From Mycobacterium colombiense (GTDB lineage Bacteria > Actinomycetota > Actinomycetes > Mycobacteriales > Mycobacteriaceae): a stretch of 64,000 bases of DNA. The notes beneath the pieces are model-generated. The model did not search any database. It worked only from the letters and a program-made list of their open reading frames with translations, and had not been told where the DNA came from. Location of the stretch: the NCBI RefSeq assembly GCF_003284975.1, contig NZ_QMEU01000015.1, positions 1 to 64,000 of the forward strand, given 5' to 3'. Shown here in pieces: positions 8,742-18,289 of the stretch. Both the position numbers and the translations under genes were made by a program. Numbering within the stretch: the first letter of the stretch is position 1; each line of letters opens with the position of its first letter.

Positions 8742-10076
8742 TCAGGTCCTTCGGTCCTGCTCCACGCCCCGCGCATGGGGCGCTGACCGGGTCGCGGGTC
8801 GCAATGCCGCCAGCAGCGCTCCGGCGCCGAAGATCGCCGCGGTCAGCCACGCAAAGCGTCCGTCGGGGGCGAAGCCCGCGGCGGCGATCAGGGACAGGGC
8901 GTAGGCCGCCGCCGCGGCACCGGCCAGCATCACCGGTTCGGTCCAGCGTTCGGTGAGCGGTACCCCGAGCAGCGGTAAGGGAGCCGCGAAAAGCTTTCGG
9001 GCCCACCACAACAGCATCATCTCGACCACCGTCACGACGATCAAGATGACCACCCATTCCAGCCGGGCCAGCCACCAGTGCGCGCTACCCTCGGGCGGCT
9101 GCGGCAAGAGTCCGGCCGGATAGCCGACGATCGCCACGATCACGACGGGGATCATGTGCCACAGGTAAAGCGCCATGATGTTGTTGTTGGCGATGGACAG
9201 GGCGCGCTCGACACGCATCGCGCGCAGCGCACGGTTCAGCGCGGGGGCCAGTGCCATCGCAAGCCCCGTTTGGGCGCAGCCGAACGCCAACAGCGCGACG
9301 GTCGGAGGTGTCGTGTTGTCGATGGTCTGTCCGGGGACACCGATCATGCTGACCGGATAAATCTTGCGCCACACCAGCAACGCCAGCGCCACCGACGAGA
9401 TGCTGGCCAGCAGAGCGGGTCTGCGGCCGGCCAACGATCCGCCGTGCCAAGCGATCCCAAGCTGATACAGGGTGCCCCAGCCCAACAGGTAGTTCACCCA
9501 GTTCAGAGCGGGCACATGGCCGGCGAGCCGGGCGACATCCACCGCCGCGACCGTCAAGGCGAGAGCGGCCGGTACCAGCGGCCCCCAACGACGTTGTGCG
9601 GCAATGGCAATCGGCGTCATCGACACGACAGCCAGATACACGGCCAGGAACCACAGGTGCATCGCCACCGCCCAACCGGCGTACTCGAGCACCGAGCCCG
9701 CCACGCCGCAGGCACCCAGGACAACCACCACCACCGACACCAGCGCGATGTACACCGCGGTCGGTCCGAGGACCCGCGCCAGCCGATGCTGTATCCAGGT
9801 CCGCCGCGAAAGCCCCTCAGCGTCGTGGCGGTGCGTCCAGGACACGGCGCCGGCATAACCGGCAACCAGGAAGAATGCCGGAACGGCCTGGAAGGGCCAG
9901 GTCAGCCACTGGGTCCAGGGCAGGTCGACGAGCGGGTTCTGCCGGCCGAACTGGCCGTCGTGATAGGTGACCGACCCGGCCAGCCAGTGTCCCAGCACGA
10001 TGAGCACCACGCCGGACACCCGGTAGTAGTCGACAGCCAGATTGCGCGGCGGCCGCGTCGTGTTTGCGTGGCCCAT
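8742..10076 (-). CDS. integral membrane acyltransferase (acyltransferase family 3)
   Basis: 444-aa protein with about ten hydrophobic segments, matching membrane O-acyltransferases that modify exported sugars or lipids. The first helix carries the conserved His in VVLIVLGHWLAGS, and other typical segments are PFQAVPAFFLVAGYAGAVSW and AMHLWFLAVYLAVV. ATG 10076 is chosen because the open frame upstream is Arg/Pro-rich and reads as a shadow of the aldo/keto reductase gene. It lies 92 bases from that divergent gene. The acceptor is unknown. Confidence 0.83.
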   Translation of the reverse strand: MGHANTTRPPRNLAVDYYRVSGVVLIVLGHWLAGSVTYHDGQFGRQNPLVDLPWTQWLTWPFQAVPAFFLVAGYAGAVSWTHRHDAEGLSRRTWIQHRLARVLGPTAVYIALVSVVVVVLGACGVAGSVLEYAGWAVAMHLWFLAVYLAVVSMTPIAIAAQRRWGPLVPAALALTVAAVDVARLAGHVPALNWVNYLLGWGTLYQLGIAWHGGSLAGRRPALLASISSVALALLVWRKIYPVSMIGVPGQTIDNTTPPTVALLAFGCAQTGLAMALAPALNRALRAMRVERALSIANNNIMALYLWHMIPVVIVAIVGYPAGLLPQPPEGSAHWWLARLEWVVILIVVTVVEMMLLWWARKLFAAPLPLLGVPLTERWTEPVMLAGAAAAAYALSLIAAAGFAPDGRFAWLTAAIFGAGALLAALRPATRSAPHARGVEQDRRT

Positions 10077-10168
10077 CAGATCGGGGGAAGCTCGACGCGG
10101 TACACAGCGCCACGGTACCGTCCGGCCCCCAGCGGGGTCTCGTGTAACCGTCGAACAGGAGACATCCC

Positions 10169-11140
10169 ATGAAACAGGCTCAACTCGGCGGGTTGCAGGT
10201 CGGTCGCCTCGGCCTGGGTGCGATGGGCATGTCGGTGGCCTATGCAGGCGCCGGCAGCGACGATGCCGAATCGGTCCGCACCGTCCATCGCGCCATCGAC
10301 CTTGGTGTGACGCTGATCGACACGGCCGAGGTCTACGGCCCCTATGCCAACGAGGAACTGCTGGCCCGCGCGCTGCGAGGACGGCGCGATCAAGTCGTTC
10401 TGGCAACCAAATTCGGTCTGATCTCGCACACCGGTCGCGAGGGCCTGGATAGTAGCCCCGCCAATATCCGTATCGCCGTGGACGGTTCGCTGCAACGGTT
10501 GGCGACCGATCGCATCGACCTGTACTACCAGCACCGCCTCGACCGCCAGACCCCGATCGAAGAGACCGTCGGCGCGCTGGGCGAGCTGGTCGCCGCCGGG
10601 AAGGTCCGGCACATCGGCCTGTCGGAAGTCGGCGTGGATACGATTCGCCGCGCCCACGCGGTGCACCCGATCACGGCGGTGCAATCGGAGTACTCGCTGT
10701 GGACCCGCGATCAAGAGGACGAGATCTTGCCGGCGCTGCGCGAGTTGGGCATCGGGTTCGTCGCCTACTCGCCGCTGGGCCGTGGCTTTCTCACCGGCGC
10801 AATCCGTTCCACGCACGAGCTACCCGAGACCGACTACCGCAAGACCAACCCGCGGTTCTTCGACGAGAACTTCCAACACAACCTGCGGTGCGCCGACGAG
10901 GTGCGCGATATCAGCGCGGACGTCGGCGCCACGCCGGCTCAGGTCGCCTTGGCGTGGCTGTTGGCGAAAGGCCCTGACATTGTGCCCATCCCGGGGACCA
11001 AGCGGGTTACCCGCCTGGAAGAAAATGTCGGGGCCGACGCGATAGAACTGTCCGCGGACCAACTGGCCAGGTTGGATCGGCTCACCCCGCCCGTGGGGGG
11101 ACATCACGCCGAGGCGCAAATGGCGTGGATCGATCGCTAG
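10169..11140 (+). CDS. aldo/keto reductase
   Basis: 323-aa NADPH-dependent oxidoreductase of the (beta/alpha)8 AKR family. The catalytic tetrad can be placed at D51, Y56 ([13 protein letters not shown]), K81 (LATKFG) and H122 (YYQHRLD). The C-terminal cofactor loop is [17 protein letters not shown]. The length is usual. ATG 10169 has AGGAGA upstream. It stands alone between two reverse-strand genes. The physiological aldehyde or ketone is not evident. Confidence 0.9.
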   Translation: MKQAQLGGLQVGRLGLGAMGMSVAYAGAGSDDAESVRTVHRAIDLGVTLIDTAEVYGPYANEELLARALRGRRDQVVLATKFGLISHTGREGLDSSPANIRIAVDGSLQRLATDRIDLYYQHRLDRQTPIEETVGALGELVAAGKVRHIGLSEVGVDTIRRAHAVHPITAVQSEYSLWTRDQEDEILPALRELGIGFVAYSPLGRGFLTGAIRSTHELPETDYRKTNPRFFDENFQHNLRCADEVRDISADVGATPAQVALAWLLAKGPDIVPIPGTKRVTRLEENVGADAIELSADQLARLDRLTPPVGGHHAEAQMAWIDR

Positions 11141-11173
11141 CGCCCCCAAAGCCGCCGCCTGGTGTGCATCGCA

Positions 11174-12274
11174 CTAGTCGACGCTCGCCAATGCCGCTGT
11201 GCCGTAGGTCTTTTCGATCAGTGACCACGGGTCGGCGTACGGGCCGCGTCCCTCCAGTCGGCGCTGCACCGTCAAAACGGCCAGCAGCACCGGGCGTAAC
11301 ACCGGGCCAAACAGTCGCAGCACCATCCGCAGGCGGCCCTGCGATTCGGTCACCCACGCCAACGTCTGGCTCCAGTCGTGCTCTTGGAAGTCCAGCAGCG
11401 CTTGCGCTTCGGTGGTGTCGTACCAGCCGGTGAAACTCCAGCCGCGGTCGTCGGCCGGGTCGCCGGGCAGACCAGCCGACGGGCCGAGCGGACCCAGGCC
11501 GGCCGCTTCCATCAGGTCGTCTTGCAGGCCGTGCTGGAGCAGCACGTACGTTTCGTTGCCCCCGATGAGCAGAACCTTGCCGGAAATGGAGTCCTCGCGG
11601 TCGACGCCGTTGGCGAAGGCCAGCGCCACGTCACGAGCGTCCACCGCATGAATGCGGTTGTCGCTGGGCATCGAACGCATCAGCGTGAGGTAGTCACCGT
11701 TGATGCCGGCCTGCGTGTCCGGCGAGATGACGCCCGCGAGTCGGTAGAGCGCATACGGCAGGCCGCTGCCGCGGATCGCCGCCTCGGCAAGGACTTTGTC
11801 CTGCCCGTACTGGTCGATGGGGTTCACGGGCGTGTCCGGGGTGATCCGCTCGGGCTGACGGTAGGGGTTGCGAGATCCATACACCGCGGCGCTGGACGCC
11901 ATGAGGAACAGCGGCGGGCGGGGGAGCGCGGCGCAGGCGGTCAACAGGTTCTCGGTGCCACCGACATTGACCCGCCGGGCCAGTTCGGGATTGCGGTAGG
12001 ACGGCGGGGACACGATGGCGGCCAGGTGAACGATGGCTCCGGGTTCATGGGTGGCGATGAGGGCGTTGACCGCCTCGGCGTCCAGCAGGTCGGTGTAGGC
12101 GGGTATCAACGTCCCCGGCTGCGCGCCGGCCGCGAGTTCTTTTTCGACGGCGACCGTGTTGTCGTTGCGCAGGTCCATCGCGACGACGGTTCGGCCGCGA
12201 TCTAGCAGAATCTGCGTGCAACGCTTACCGACTTGCCCAAAGGCGCCGGTGACCAAAACGGTGTCGACGGTCAT
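11174..12274 (-). CDS. NAD-dependent epimerase/dehydratase (extended SDR)
   Basis: 366-aa extended short-chain dehydrogenase with an N-terminal Rossmann motif (LVTGAFGQVGKRC), the DLLD motif near an adenine-binding strand and an active-site YGQDKVLAE (YxxxK). Substrates of the family include nucleotide sugars and sterol or lipid intermediates. The C-terminal ~60 residues form a short helical tail. Its start is 7 bases after the stop of the SnoaL-like gene, so the two are co-transcribed. Confidence 0.85.
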   Translation of the reverse strand: MTVDTVLVTGAFGQVGKRCTQILLDRGRTVVAMDLRNDNTVAVEKELAAGAQPGTLIPAYTDLLDAEAVNALIATHEPGAIVHLAAIVSPPSYRNPELARRVNVGGTENLLTACAALPRPPLFLMASSAAVYGSRNPYRQPERITPDTPVNPIDQYGQDKVLAEAAIRGSGLPYALYRLAGVISPDTQAGINGDYLTLMRSMPSDNRIHAVDARDVALAFANGVDREDSISGKVLLIGGNETYVLLQHGLQDDLMEAAGLGPLGPSAGLPGDPADDRGWSFTGWYDTTEAQALLDFQEHDWSQTLAWVTESQGRLRMVLRLFGPVLRPVLLAVLTVQRRLEGRGPYADPWSLIEKTYGTAALASVD

Positions 12275-12281
12275 GGCCGCG

Positions 12282-12800
12282 TCACCGATCCATCAGCCGT
12301 TCGGCGATCTTGCCGATCGCCGTGCGGAGCCGGGGGGAGACGTAGATCGAGAAGAACGGCGTCACGATGTCCTCGCGGAGTCGAGTTAGCTTGGAGCTCT
12401 TGATAAGCCATTGGCCGGCGATGTTCTCGTAGGTTTCGTGGTAGTGGCCGTAGCCGACCAAGGTTACCCCGGGCCCGAATCGGACGACATCCTGCAGCGC
12501 CCAGATTCCACGCGCGGTCGTGGCCGAGGTGAGCTCGATTTCGGGGGTGTGCACCTGGTGAGCCGTGGGCTGTGCCGGGCGCCCGAGGGCCCGGCGGGTG
12601 AACGCCACGAACTCGTCGGCGCCCGCGATCAGCTTGCCACCGGCTTCGGAGGTGTCGCTGACGAAGTCGTCGGCGAAAATCGTCCGCCACGCCGCCCAGT
12701 CCTTGGTGTCCAGGTAGCGGCAGTAGCGCGCCTTGAGCTGCTTGATGGACTCGATCGCCGGCAGCGTCTCGGCGATTAGGCCCTGCGCGCGCTCTGTCAT
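12282..12800 (-). CDS. SnoaL-like / nuclear transport factor 2 fold protein
   Basis: 172-aa protein with the SnoaL_4-type pattern: IESIKQLKARYCRYLDTKDW at the N-terminus, then FADDFVSDTSEAGG and the late strand LVGYGHYHETYENIAGQWLI. Members are small cone-shaped barrels, often lyases, isomerases or hydroxylases acting on steroids or aromatics. ATG 12800 is the natural family start; the longer frame overlaps the thioesterase. It forms a short operon with the downstream epimerase. Confidence 0.85.
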   Translation of the reverse strand: MTERAQGLIAETLPAIESIKQLKARYCRYLDTKDWAAWRTIFADDFVSDTSEAGGKLIAGADEFVAFTRRALGRPAQPTAHQVHTPEIELTSATTARGIWALQDVVRFGPGVTLVGYGHYHETYENIAGQWLIKSSKLTRLREDIVTPFFSIYVSPRLRTAIGKIAERLMDR

Positions 12801-12862
12801 AGCCGCTCGATCCCCTCCGCCAGTGCCGACGCGTGACGTTTCCCTGGCGAAGTGTAAACCCG

Positions 12863-13669
12863 TCAGCCCTTGAAGTAGACGATCTGATGGGTGGTCGCCA
12901 GCAGCTCGCCGTCGGCGGTCCACACTTGCGCGCTCTGGTCGAAATAACCGCGTGAAAACCGGTTGGCATGAGCGGTGGCCAACACGAAGTCGCCCGCGAC
13001 GGCGTCGAGTTGAGGCTGATCGGCGTGGAAATACGTGGTCAGCGAGATGGTCCCGGACGGGACGAAGCCGCCGCGGCGCAAGAACACCCGCGGGTAGAAG
13101 ACGTCGCACAGCGCGGCGAGCGCCGGGTAGTCGACCGGGCGTCCCGCGCCGTCGCGCACCCACAGGGTCGAGGTCGACGAAGGGCTGGCGTCCCCGCCTT
13201 TGCCGGGCATCGCGCCTTCCACGTAGCGCATGTCGTAGAGGCCGGTCCATCGGACCAGGCCCGGATCGACGGCGGGCAACTGTTCGGGTGGCGGCGCGCT
13301 CGGCCGGCGGCTCTCGGTGTCGGCCCAACTCTCTCGCCGGATCGCGAAGATCGCGGTGGCCGTCGTCTTGACCACGCCGTCCTGGCTCAGCTCGACGATC
13401 CAGTGCTGATTGGTGCGGTTGGTGCGCGGGGCCCGCAGCGCGAGGTCGAAGTCGCCGTCGGCGATGGGAGCGGCGTAGTTGACGGTCAGGGCCAGCGGTA
13501 CCCCGATGCGGTCGGGGTGTGTTTCGACCGCGTGCAGCATGGCGGCGGCCGTGATCCCGCCGAACGGCCCGACCATGTTGGCCCACTCCGGGTGCGTGCG
13601 ACCCCGCCGGAGGTCGGTCCCGGTCCGGTCGAGCTGGAGGGCTTCGTCGAAGGGGTGTGTGTCGGTCAT
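12863..13669 (-). CDS. acyl-CoA thioesterase family protein (double hotdog)
   Basis: About 268 aa. The N-terminal hotdog half shows the family pattern WANMVGPFGGITAAAMLHA and then LTVNYAAPIADGDFDLAL. The C-terminal half has SLTTYFHADQPQLDAVAGDF followed by HANRFSRGYFDQSAQVW. This resembles TesB-like thioesterases that hydrolyse acyl-CoA. ATG 13669 is used; a TTG at 13699 would add ten residues. It is divergent from the DUF1801 gene. Confidence 0.83.
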   Translation of the reverse strand: MTDTHPFDEALQLDRTGTDLRRGRTHPEWANMVGPFGGITAAAMLHAVETHPDRIGVPLALTVNYAAPIADGDFDLALRAPRTNRTNQHWIVELSQDGVVKTTATAIFAIRRESWADTESRRPSAPPPEQLPAVDPGLVRWTGLYDMRYVEGAMPGKGGDASPSSTSTLWVRDGAGRPVDYPALAALCDVFYPRVFLRRGGFVPSGTISLTTYFHADQPQLDAVAGDFVLATAHANRFSRGYFDQSAQVWTADGELLATTHQIVYFKG

Positions 13670-13798
13670 GGTGATCGACCGCAGATTACTTGTGGACAAC
13701 GCTGGTGCTGGCTACGGGGTCGTGCCGGGTGGGCCGGGCGAGCACCATCCGTTGAGGTACGGTCCGGCGAGCGACAACCTCATCGAAAGGGGGCCAGG

Positions 13799-14188
13799 GT
13801 GGCGAACCCTAAGGACGGCGCCGCAGCCGCGTCTCCCGCCGAGCTGATCGACGCCAGGATCAAGGAATTGGGGGATTGGCGCGGCGAAATGCTCGCGCGC
13901 ATCAGGAAACTGATCAAGAAAGCCGACCCGCAAGTGGTCGAGGAGTTCAAGTGGCGGGGCGTTCCGGTCTGGTATCACGACGGGATGATCTGCACGGGCG
14001 AGACGTACAAGAACGTCGTCAAGATGACCTTCGCCAAGGGCGCGTCGCTGCCGGATCCCGCGGGTCTGTTCAATTCCAGCCTCGACGGCAACACCAGACG
14101 CGCCATCGATTTCCACGAGGGCGACGAGCTCGACGAGAAGGCGTTGACGGCGCTCATTCGCGCCGCGGTGAAGCTGAACGGCTCGTAG
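13799..14188 (+). CDS. DUF1801 domain protein
   Basis: 129-aa cytoplasmic protein of the YdhG/DUF1801 group: ELIDARIKELGDWRGEMLAR, IKKADPQVVEEFKWRGVPVW, then a GETYKNVVKMTFAKGA beta segment. The function of the family is not established. GTG 13799 is preceded by an AAAGGGGG ribosome site; the long upstream open frame is a shadow of the divergent thioesterase gene. Confidence 0.8.
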   Translation: MANPKDGAAAASPAELIDARIKELGDWRGEMLARIRKLIKKADPQVVEEFKWRGVPVWYHDGMICTGETYKNVVKMTFAKGASLPDPAGLFNSSLDGNTRRAIDFHEGDELDEKALTALIRAAVKLNGS

Positions 14189-14268
14189 GGCGCCGACCTA
14201 TACAGCCGTGTGACGGTTGCTGTACAGTCGCCCAGCACAAGGTCGACGCTCGAATGAGAGGCGATCCG

Positions 14269-15495
14269 GTGACGTCCGAATCGGTCGAGGAATTCCGGAG
14301 CCGGGCCAGGGCCTGGCTGGCCGCGAACATGCCTCGACTCGATCCGGCCAAGGCGGCACAGCTGGAGCGAGATGAGCTGCCGTCGTGGCGCCGGGCCCGA
14401 GAACTGCAAAAGCTGCTGTGGGAGGGCGGATTCGCCGGGATCTGTTTCCCGCTTGAATATGGCGGGCTCGGGCTGAGCTACAAGTACAAGAAGGCATTCG
14501 ACGCCGAATCCCAGGCCTACGAGACTCCGCTGCTGCTCAACGTGCCGTCATTCGCCATCTGCTGCGCAACGATTCTCGATATGGGCAGCGAAGAGCAGAA
14601 GCGCCAGCACATTTCGGCCGCCCTGCGCGGCGACGAGGTGCTGGTGCAGCTGCTGTCCGAGCCGAGCGGGGGATCCGACCTGGCGGGCGTCATCACCCGT
14701 GCCGAGCGCCGCGACGGCCGGTGGATCATCAACGGCGCCAAGACCTGGAGCACGTGGGCCTTCGCGGCCGACTACGGCCTGTGCCTGGCGCGGACCGATT
14801 GGGAGGTTCCCAAACACGACGGGCTGACGATGTTCCTGGTGCCGCTGCAGCATCCCGGAGTCACCATCAACCGCATCCAGCAGGTCAACGGCTCCATCGA
14901 ATTCTGCGAGGAGTTCTTCGACGACGTCGACGTGGGCGACGACGCTGTGGTCGGAGAACCGGGCAAAGGGTGGGACGTCGCGTCGCGCCAGCTCTACCAC
15001 GAACGGCGCACGATGGGTGATGGCTCGGAGTACACCAGTGGGCCGGGAATCGCCGAGGCCCACGACGTCTCCGTCGACCTGTTGTCCCTGATCGAAAAGA
15101 CGAACCAGGCCGGCAATCAACGACTTCAGGAGATGGTCGGCCGGGCGCTGGTGCACCGGGCCGTACACGGCCAACTCAGCGAGCACGTCTTTCACGCCGT
15201 CGCCGGGGGATCCCTGCCGCCCGCCGCGGGATCGATCATCCGGCTCTACATGGCCGAGGTGCATGACGTCGAGACCGATACCGCCTTGGCCGTCGCCGGT
15301 CCAGCGGCCGTGGTCGACGACGCCGGGCTGCTCGATATCGGGACGCGCTATCTGGGCCGTCAGACCGCCAGCATCGGCGGCGGTACCACCGAGATGGCGC
15401 GCAACGTGATCGGCGAGCGCGTGCTGAACTTCCCGCGCGAGCGCGCCGACGACCGTGGTGTGCCGTTCAATCAGGTGCGGCGCGGCAAAAGCTAG
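14269..15495 (+). CDS. acyl-CoA dehydrogenase (FadE type)
   Basis: 408-aa FAD enzyme expected to oxidise an acyl-CoA, possibly a steroid side-chain or branched acyl group. The N-terminal helical domain is followed by the FAD/substrate middle domain (LSEPSGGSDLAGVITRAERR, INGAKTWSTWAFAADYGL) and a C-terminal helical domain with RYLGRQTASIGGGTTEMARN, which contains the family's flavin-contact region. GTG 14269 is preferred because GAGAGG sits 7 bases upstream; an ATG at 14254 is possible. It is followed after 13 bases by the hotdog-fold gene. Confidence 0.88.
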   Translation: MTSESVEEFRSRARAWLAANMPRLDPAKAAQLERDELPSWRRARELQKLLWEGGFAGICFPLEYGGLGLSYKYKKAFDAESQAYETPLLLNVPSFAICCATILDMGSEEQKRQHISAALRGDEVLVQLLSEPSGGSDLAGVITRAERRDGRWIINGAKTWSTWAFAADYGLCLARTDWEVPKHDGLTMFLVPLQHPGVTINRIQQVNGSIEFCEEFFDDVDVGDDAVVGEPGKGWDVASRQLYHERRTMGDGSEYTSGPGIAEAHDVSVDLLSLIEKTNQAGNQRLQEMVGRALVHRAVHGQLSEHVFHAVAGGSLPPAAGSIIRLYMAEVHDVETDTALAVAGPAAVVDDAGLLDIGTRYLGRQTASIGGGTTEMARNVIGERVLNFPRERADDRGVPFNQVRRGKS

Positions 15496-15508
15496 GAGGA
15501 GAACGGAA

Positions 15509-16375
15509 TTGAGCGGCCAACTTCGTGACATCCGGGAGTTGATGGGGGATTCCGACGCCTACCGCGAGGAACTGTACCGGCGTTGGACGGGCCTGTTGAG
15601 CTACCGCTACATCGGTCGCAAACACTCGTCGATGAATTTGGGCGAGACCGATGACACCGTCGCCATCCGCCGCGACATGCGCAACGACGCCGGCGGAATC
15701 ATGGTGGCGCCGTTGGCCATATCGTCCCCGGAGGGCTGCCAGACCGACATGGTCGCGGTTCCCAATCCGGTGATCGCGTCGGTACAGATCGTCGACCCCG
15801 GATACGACGTCACCAGGATCGAGATCGTCGGCTCGGGCATCGTGCACCAGGGTCGCACCATGGGCTACGGGCGCTGCACGATCGTCGACGCCGACAACCC
15901 CAGCCGTGTCATCGCCTTCAACGAGGGGCAGGGAGCGATCATCGGCATCCCGCCGGAAGGCCTGGACCGGATGGATGTTTCGGGCACCGAGCTGGTGGTC
16001 GAGGACTCACCCGACCTACCGCCGCTGTGGCAGGCCTTCGGCGCCAGCCGTCGACAAGACGGCCACTGGATACTGCCCGAGCTGAGCACCGAACTCGCGT
16101 CGCCGGACGCCGCGCTGCACATCGGGCCCCAGCACGTCGTTCTCGAAACCGCGGCGATCGACCTCGCCGCGGAGGTGGCGGGAACGACAAAGCTGCAGGC
16201 GGTCAGCTGGCACGTGATGTTCATGTCCCGCGGCAAGGTGGGGCCCTTCCGGGTCGAGGGCACCGCACACCCGGGCGGCTCCGGACGCGTCGGCGTGCGC
16301 ATGCTGCTGCACGACGAGGGCAACGCCGACAAGGCTGTTACCTCCGCCGCGGCGGTCTTCGACATCGTCGGCTGA
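15509..16375 (+). CDS. probable double-hotdog fold protein
   Basis: 288-aa protein with two roughly repeated halves. The first contains MVAPLAISSPEGCQTDMVAV and GRTMGYGRCTIVDADNPSRV, the second VSWHVMFMSRGKVGPFRVEG. The pattern of long strands ending in a GR.. or VFDIV strand suggests a tandem hotdog thioesterase/dehydratase-like protein. TTG 15509 is supported by an excellent AGGAGGAGAA site. It is coupled to the upstream acyl-CoA dehydrogenase, so it probably acts on the same acyl-CoA pathway. Specific activity is not known. Confidence 0.65.
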   Translation: MSGQLRDIRELMGDSDAYREELYRRWTGLLSYRYIGRKHSSMNLGETDDTVAIRRDMRNDAGGIMVAPLAISSPEGCQTDMVAVPNPVIASVQIVDPGYDVTRIEIVGSGIVHQGRTMGYGRCTIVDADNPSRVIAFNEGQGAIIGIPPEGLDRMDVSGTELVVEDSPDLPPLWQAFGASRRQDGHWILPELSTELASPDAALHIGPQHVVLETAAIDLAAEVAGTTKLQAVSWHVMFMSRGKVGPFRVEGTAHPGGSGRVGVRMLLHDEGNADKAVTSAAAVFDIVG

Positions 16376-16467
16376 GCCGGGTTCGGCGCCCCTGGCCCCA
16401 GAGCTGGTTGCGAACGCCCGGGCGGATGGCGATAACCTTCCCGGAGACGCGAAGGAGCGTGTTGATC

Positions 16468-17391
16468 ATGCAGGTTTCTATGTTCGGCCAACTGAGCGGA
16501 TCGGGCGACCAATCGCCGATCGACGCGACGATCGCGAACCTCGCGATGCTGCGCGACGAGGGCTTCAAACGCGTGTGGATGAGCCAATTGCCTTATGAGC
16601 CAGACCTTCTCACCATCCTGGCCATCGCACTGCACGAGGTCGACACGATCGAGGTGGCCAGCGGTGTGGTGCCGATCCAGAATCTGCATCCGATGCTCAT
16701 GGCGCAGCGCGCCCTCACGCTGAGCCTGGCCTCGGGTGGCCGGTTCACGCTGGGGCTCGGCATGACCCATCAGGCGGTCACCGAGGGGATGTGGGGAATT
16801 CCGTGGGACAAGCCGGTGCGCAGGCTGAACGAATACCTCGACGGGCTGCTGCCCCTGCTGGCCGGTGAACCCGCCGCCGCGGCCGGAGAAACGGTGACCA
16901 CCCGCGGCGCGCTGATGATCTCGGGCGCACCGCGACCCGACGTGTACATCGCGGCCCTGGGCCCGCAACTGCTCAAGATCGCCGGGCGGCGCACGTCGGG
17001 CACCTGCACCTGGATGACGGGGCCCAAGACGTTGGCCGAGCATGTCGGCCCGACGCTGCGGCAGGCGGCCGCCGATGCGGGGCGTGAGGGGGAGGTGCGG
17101 GTCGCGGCGTCGTTGCCCGTCAGCGTCACCGACGATGTCGACACCGCCCGCAAGCAGGCGGCCGAACAGTTCGCCATCTACGGCCAGCTGCCGTCCTACC
17201 GCGCGATGCTCGACCGTGAGGGCTATGCGGGGCCGCAGGACGCCGCCATCATCGGCGACGAGGACACGGTCCGCGGCCGGCTCGACGAACTACGTGCCGC
17301 GGGCGTCGACGAGTACGTCGCGGCGGCATTCGATCCGTCGCCGGACGGCCGGGCTCGCACCCGGGCGCTGCTGCTGGCCTACGACTCCTGA
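16468..17391 (+). CDS. LLM-class F420-dependent oxidoreductase
   Basis: 307-aa (beta/alpha)8 luciferase-like oxidoreductase, one of the many mycobacterial members that use coenzyme F420. Motifs include IEVASGVVPIQNLHPMLMAQ, RALTLSLASGGRFTLGLGMT and RPDVYIAALGPQLLKIAGRR. ATG 16468 is used; GTG 16459 and TTG 16462 also follow the GAAGGAG site and are possible. It is probably the last gene of the acyl-CoA group starting at 14269 or a separate short unit. Confidence 0.88.
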   Translation: MQVSMFGQLSGSGDQSPIDATIANLAMLRDEGFKRVWMSQLPYEPDLLTILAIALHEVDTIEVASGVVPIQNLHPMLMAQRALTLSLASGGRFTLGLGMTHQAVTEGMWGIPWDKPVRRLNEYLDGLLPLLAGEPAAAAGETVTTRGALMISGAPRPDVYIAALGPQLLKIAGRRTSGTCTWMTGPKTLAEHVGPTLRQAAADAGREGEVRVAASLPVSVTDDVDTARKQAAEQFAIYGQLPSYRAMLDREGYAGPQDAAIIGDEDTVRGRLDELRAAGVDEYVAAAFDPSPDGRARTRALLLAYDS

Positions 17392-17506
17392 CACGACGGG
17401 TTCATCCGGCCTAGTTCTGGTGTGTCCGCGCCGTTGCGGATATGGCCATACAGAGCCGCCGGTACGTATGGTGCTTAGGCGAACCCACACGAGGAGGAGA
17501 AACGCA

Positions 17507-18289
17507 GTGGCAGAACGGTTGGCGGGAAAGGTCGCCCTGATCAGCGGCGGGGCCCGGGGGATGGGCGCATCGCACGTGCGGTCGCTGGTCGCCGAGGGAG
17601 CCAAGGTCGTCTTCGGGGACATCCTCGACGACGAGGGCAAGGCGGTCGCGTCCGAGGTCGGTGACGCCGCCCGCTACCTGCACCTCGACGTGACCAAGCC
17701 CGAGGATTGGGATGCGGCGGTGGCCACCGCGCTGAGCGAGTTCGGCCGCCTCGACGTGCTGGTCAACAACGCCGGCATCATCAACATCGGCACCCTGGAG
17801 GATTACGCGCTCTCGGAGTGGCAGCGGATCCTCGACATCAATCTGACGGGCGTGTTCCTCGGCATCCGCGCCGTGGTCAAACCCATGAAGGAAGCGGGCC
17901 GCGGATCGATCATCAACATCTCCTCGATCGAAGGCATGGCCGGCACCATCGCCTGCCACGGTTACACCGCAACCAAATTCGCCGTGCGGGGCCTGACGAA
18001 GTCGGCGGCACTCGAGTTGGGTCCGAGCGGAATCCGGGTCAACTCAATCCATCCCGGACTCATCAAGACCCCGATGACCGATTGGGTTCCCGACGACATC
18101 TTCCAGACCGCGCTAGGGCGGGCGGCCCAGCCCGTCGAGGTCTCCAACCTCGTGGTCTATTTGGCCAGCGACGAGTCCAGCTACTCCACCGGCTCGGAGT
18201 TCGTCGTGGACGGCGGGACCACCGCCGGGCTGGGGCATAAGGACTTCTCCAACGTCGAGACCGACGCTCAGCCGGACTGGGTCACCTAG
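17507..18289 (+). CDS. fabG3: FabG3-type 20-beta-hydroxysteroid dehydrogenase (SDR)
   Basis: 260-aa classical SDR that agrees, from memory, very closely with M. tuberculosis Rv2002 along its whole length, including the long C-terminal tail ending in QPDWVT. Visible motifs are [11 protein letters not shown] for NAD binding, NNAGI, and the active site S with YTATK. The characterised homologue reduces the 20-keto group of steroids with NADH. GTG 17507 follows GAGGAGGAGAAA. It is convergent with mmpL, and the two coding regions overlap by 8 bases. Confidence 0.93.
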   Translation: MAERLAGKVALISGGARGMGASHVRSLVAEGAKVVFGDILDDEGKAVASEVGDAARYLHLDVTKPEDWDAAVATALSEFGRLDVLVNNAGIINIGTLEDYALSEWQRILDINLTGVFLGIRAVVKPMKEAGRGSIINISSIEGMAGTIACHGYTATKFAVRGLTKSAALELGPSGIRVNSIHPGLIKTPMTDWVPDDIFQTALGRAAQPVEVSNLVVYLASDESSYSTGSEFVVDGGTTAGLGHKDFSNVETDAQPDWVT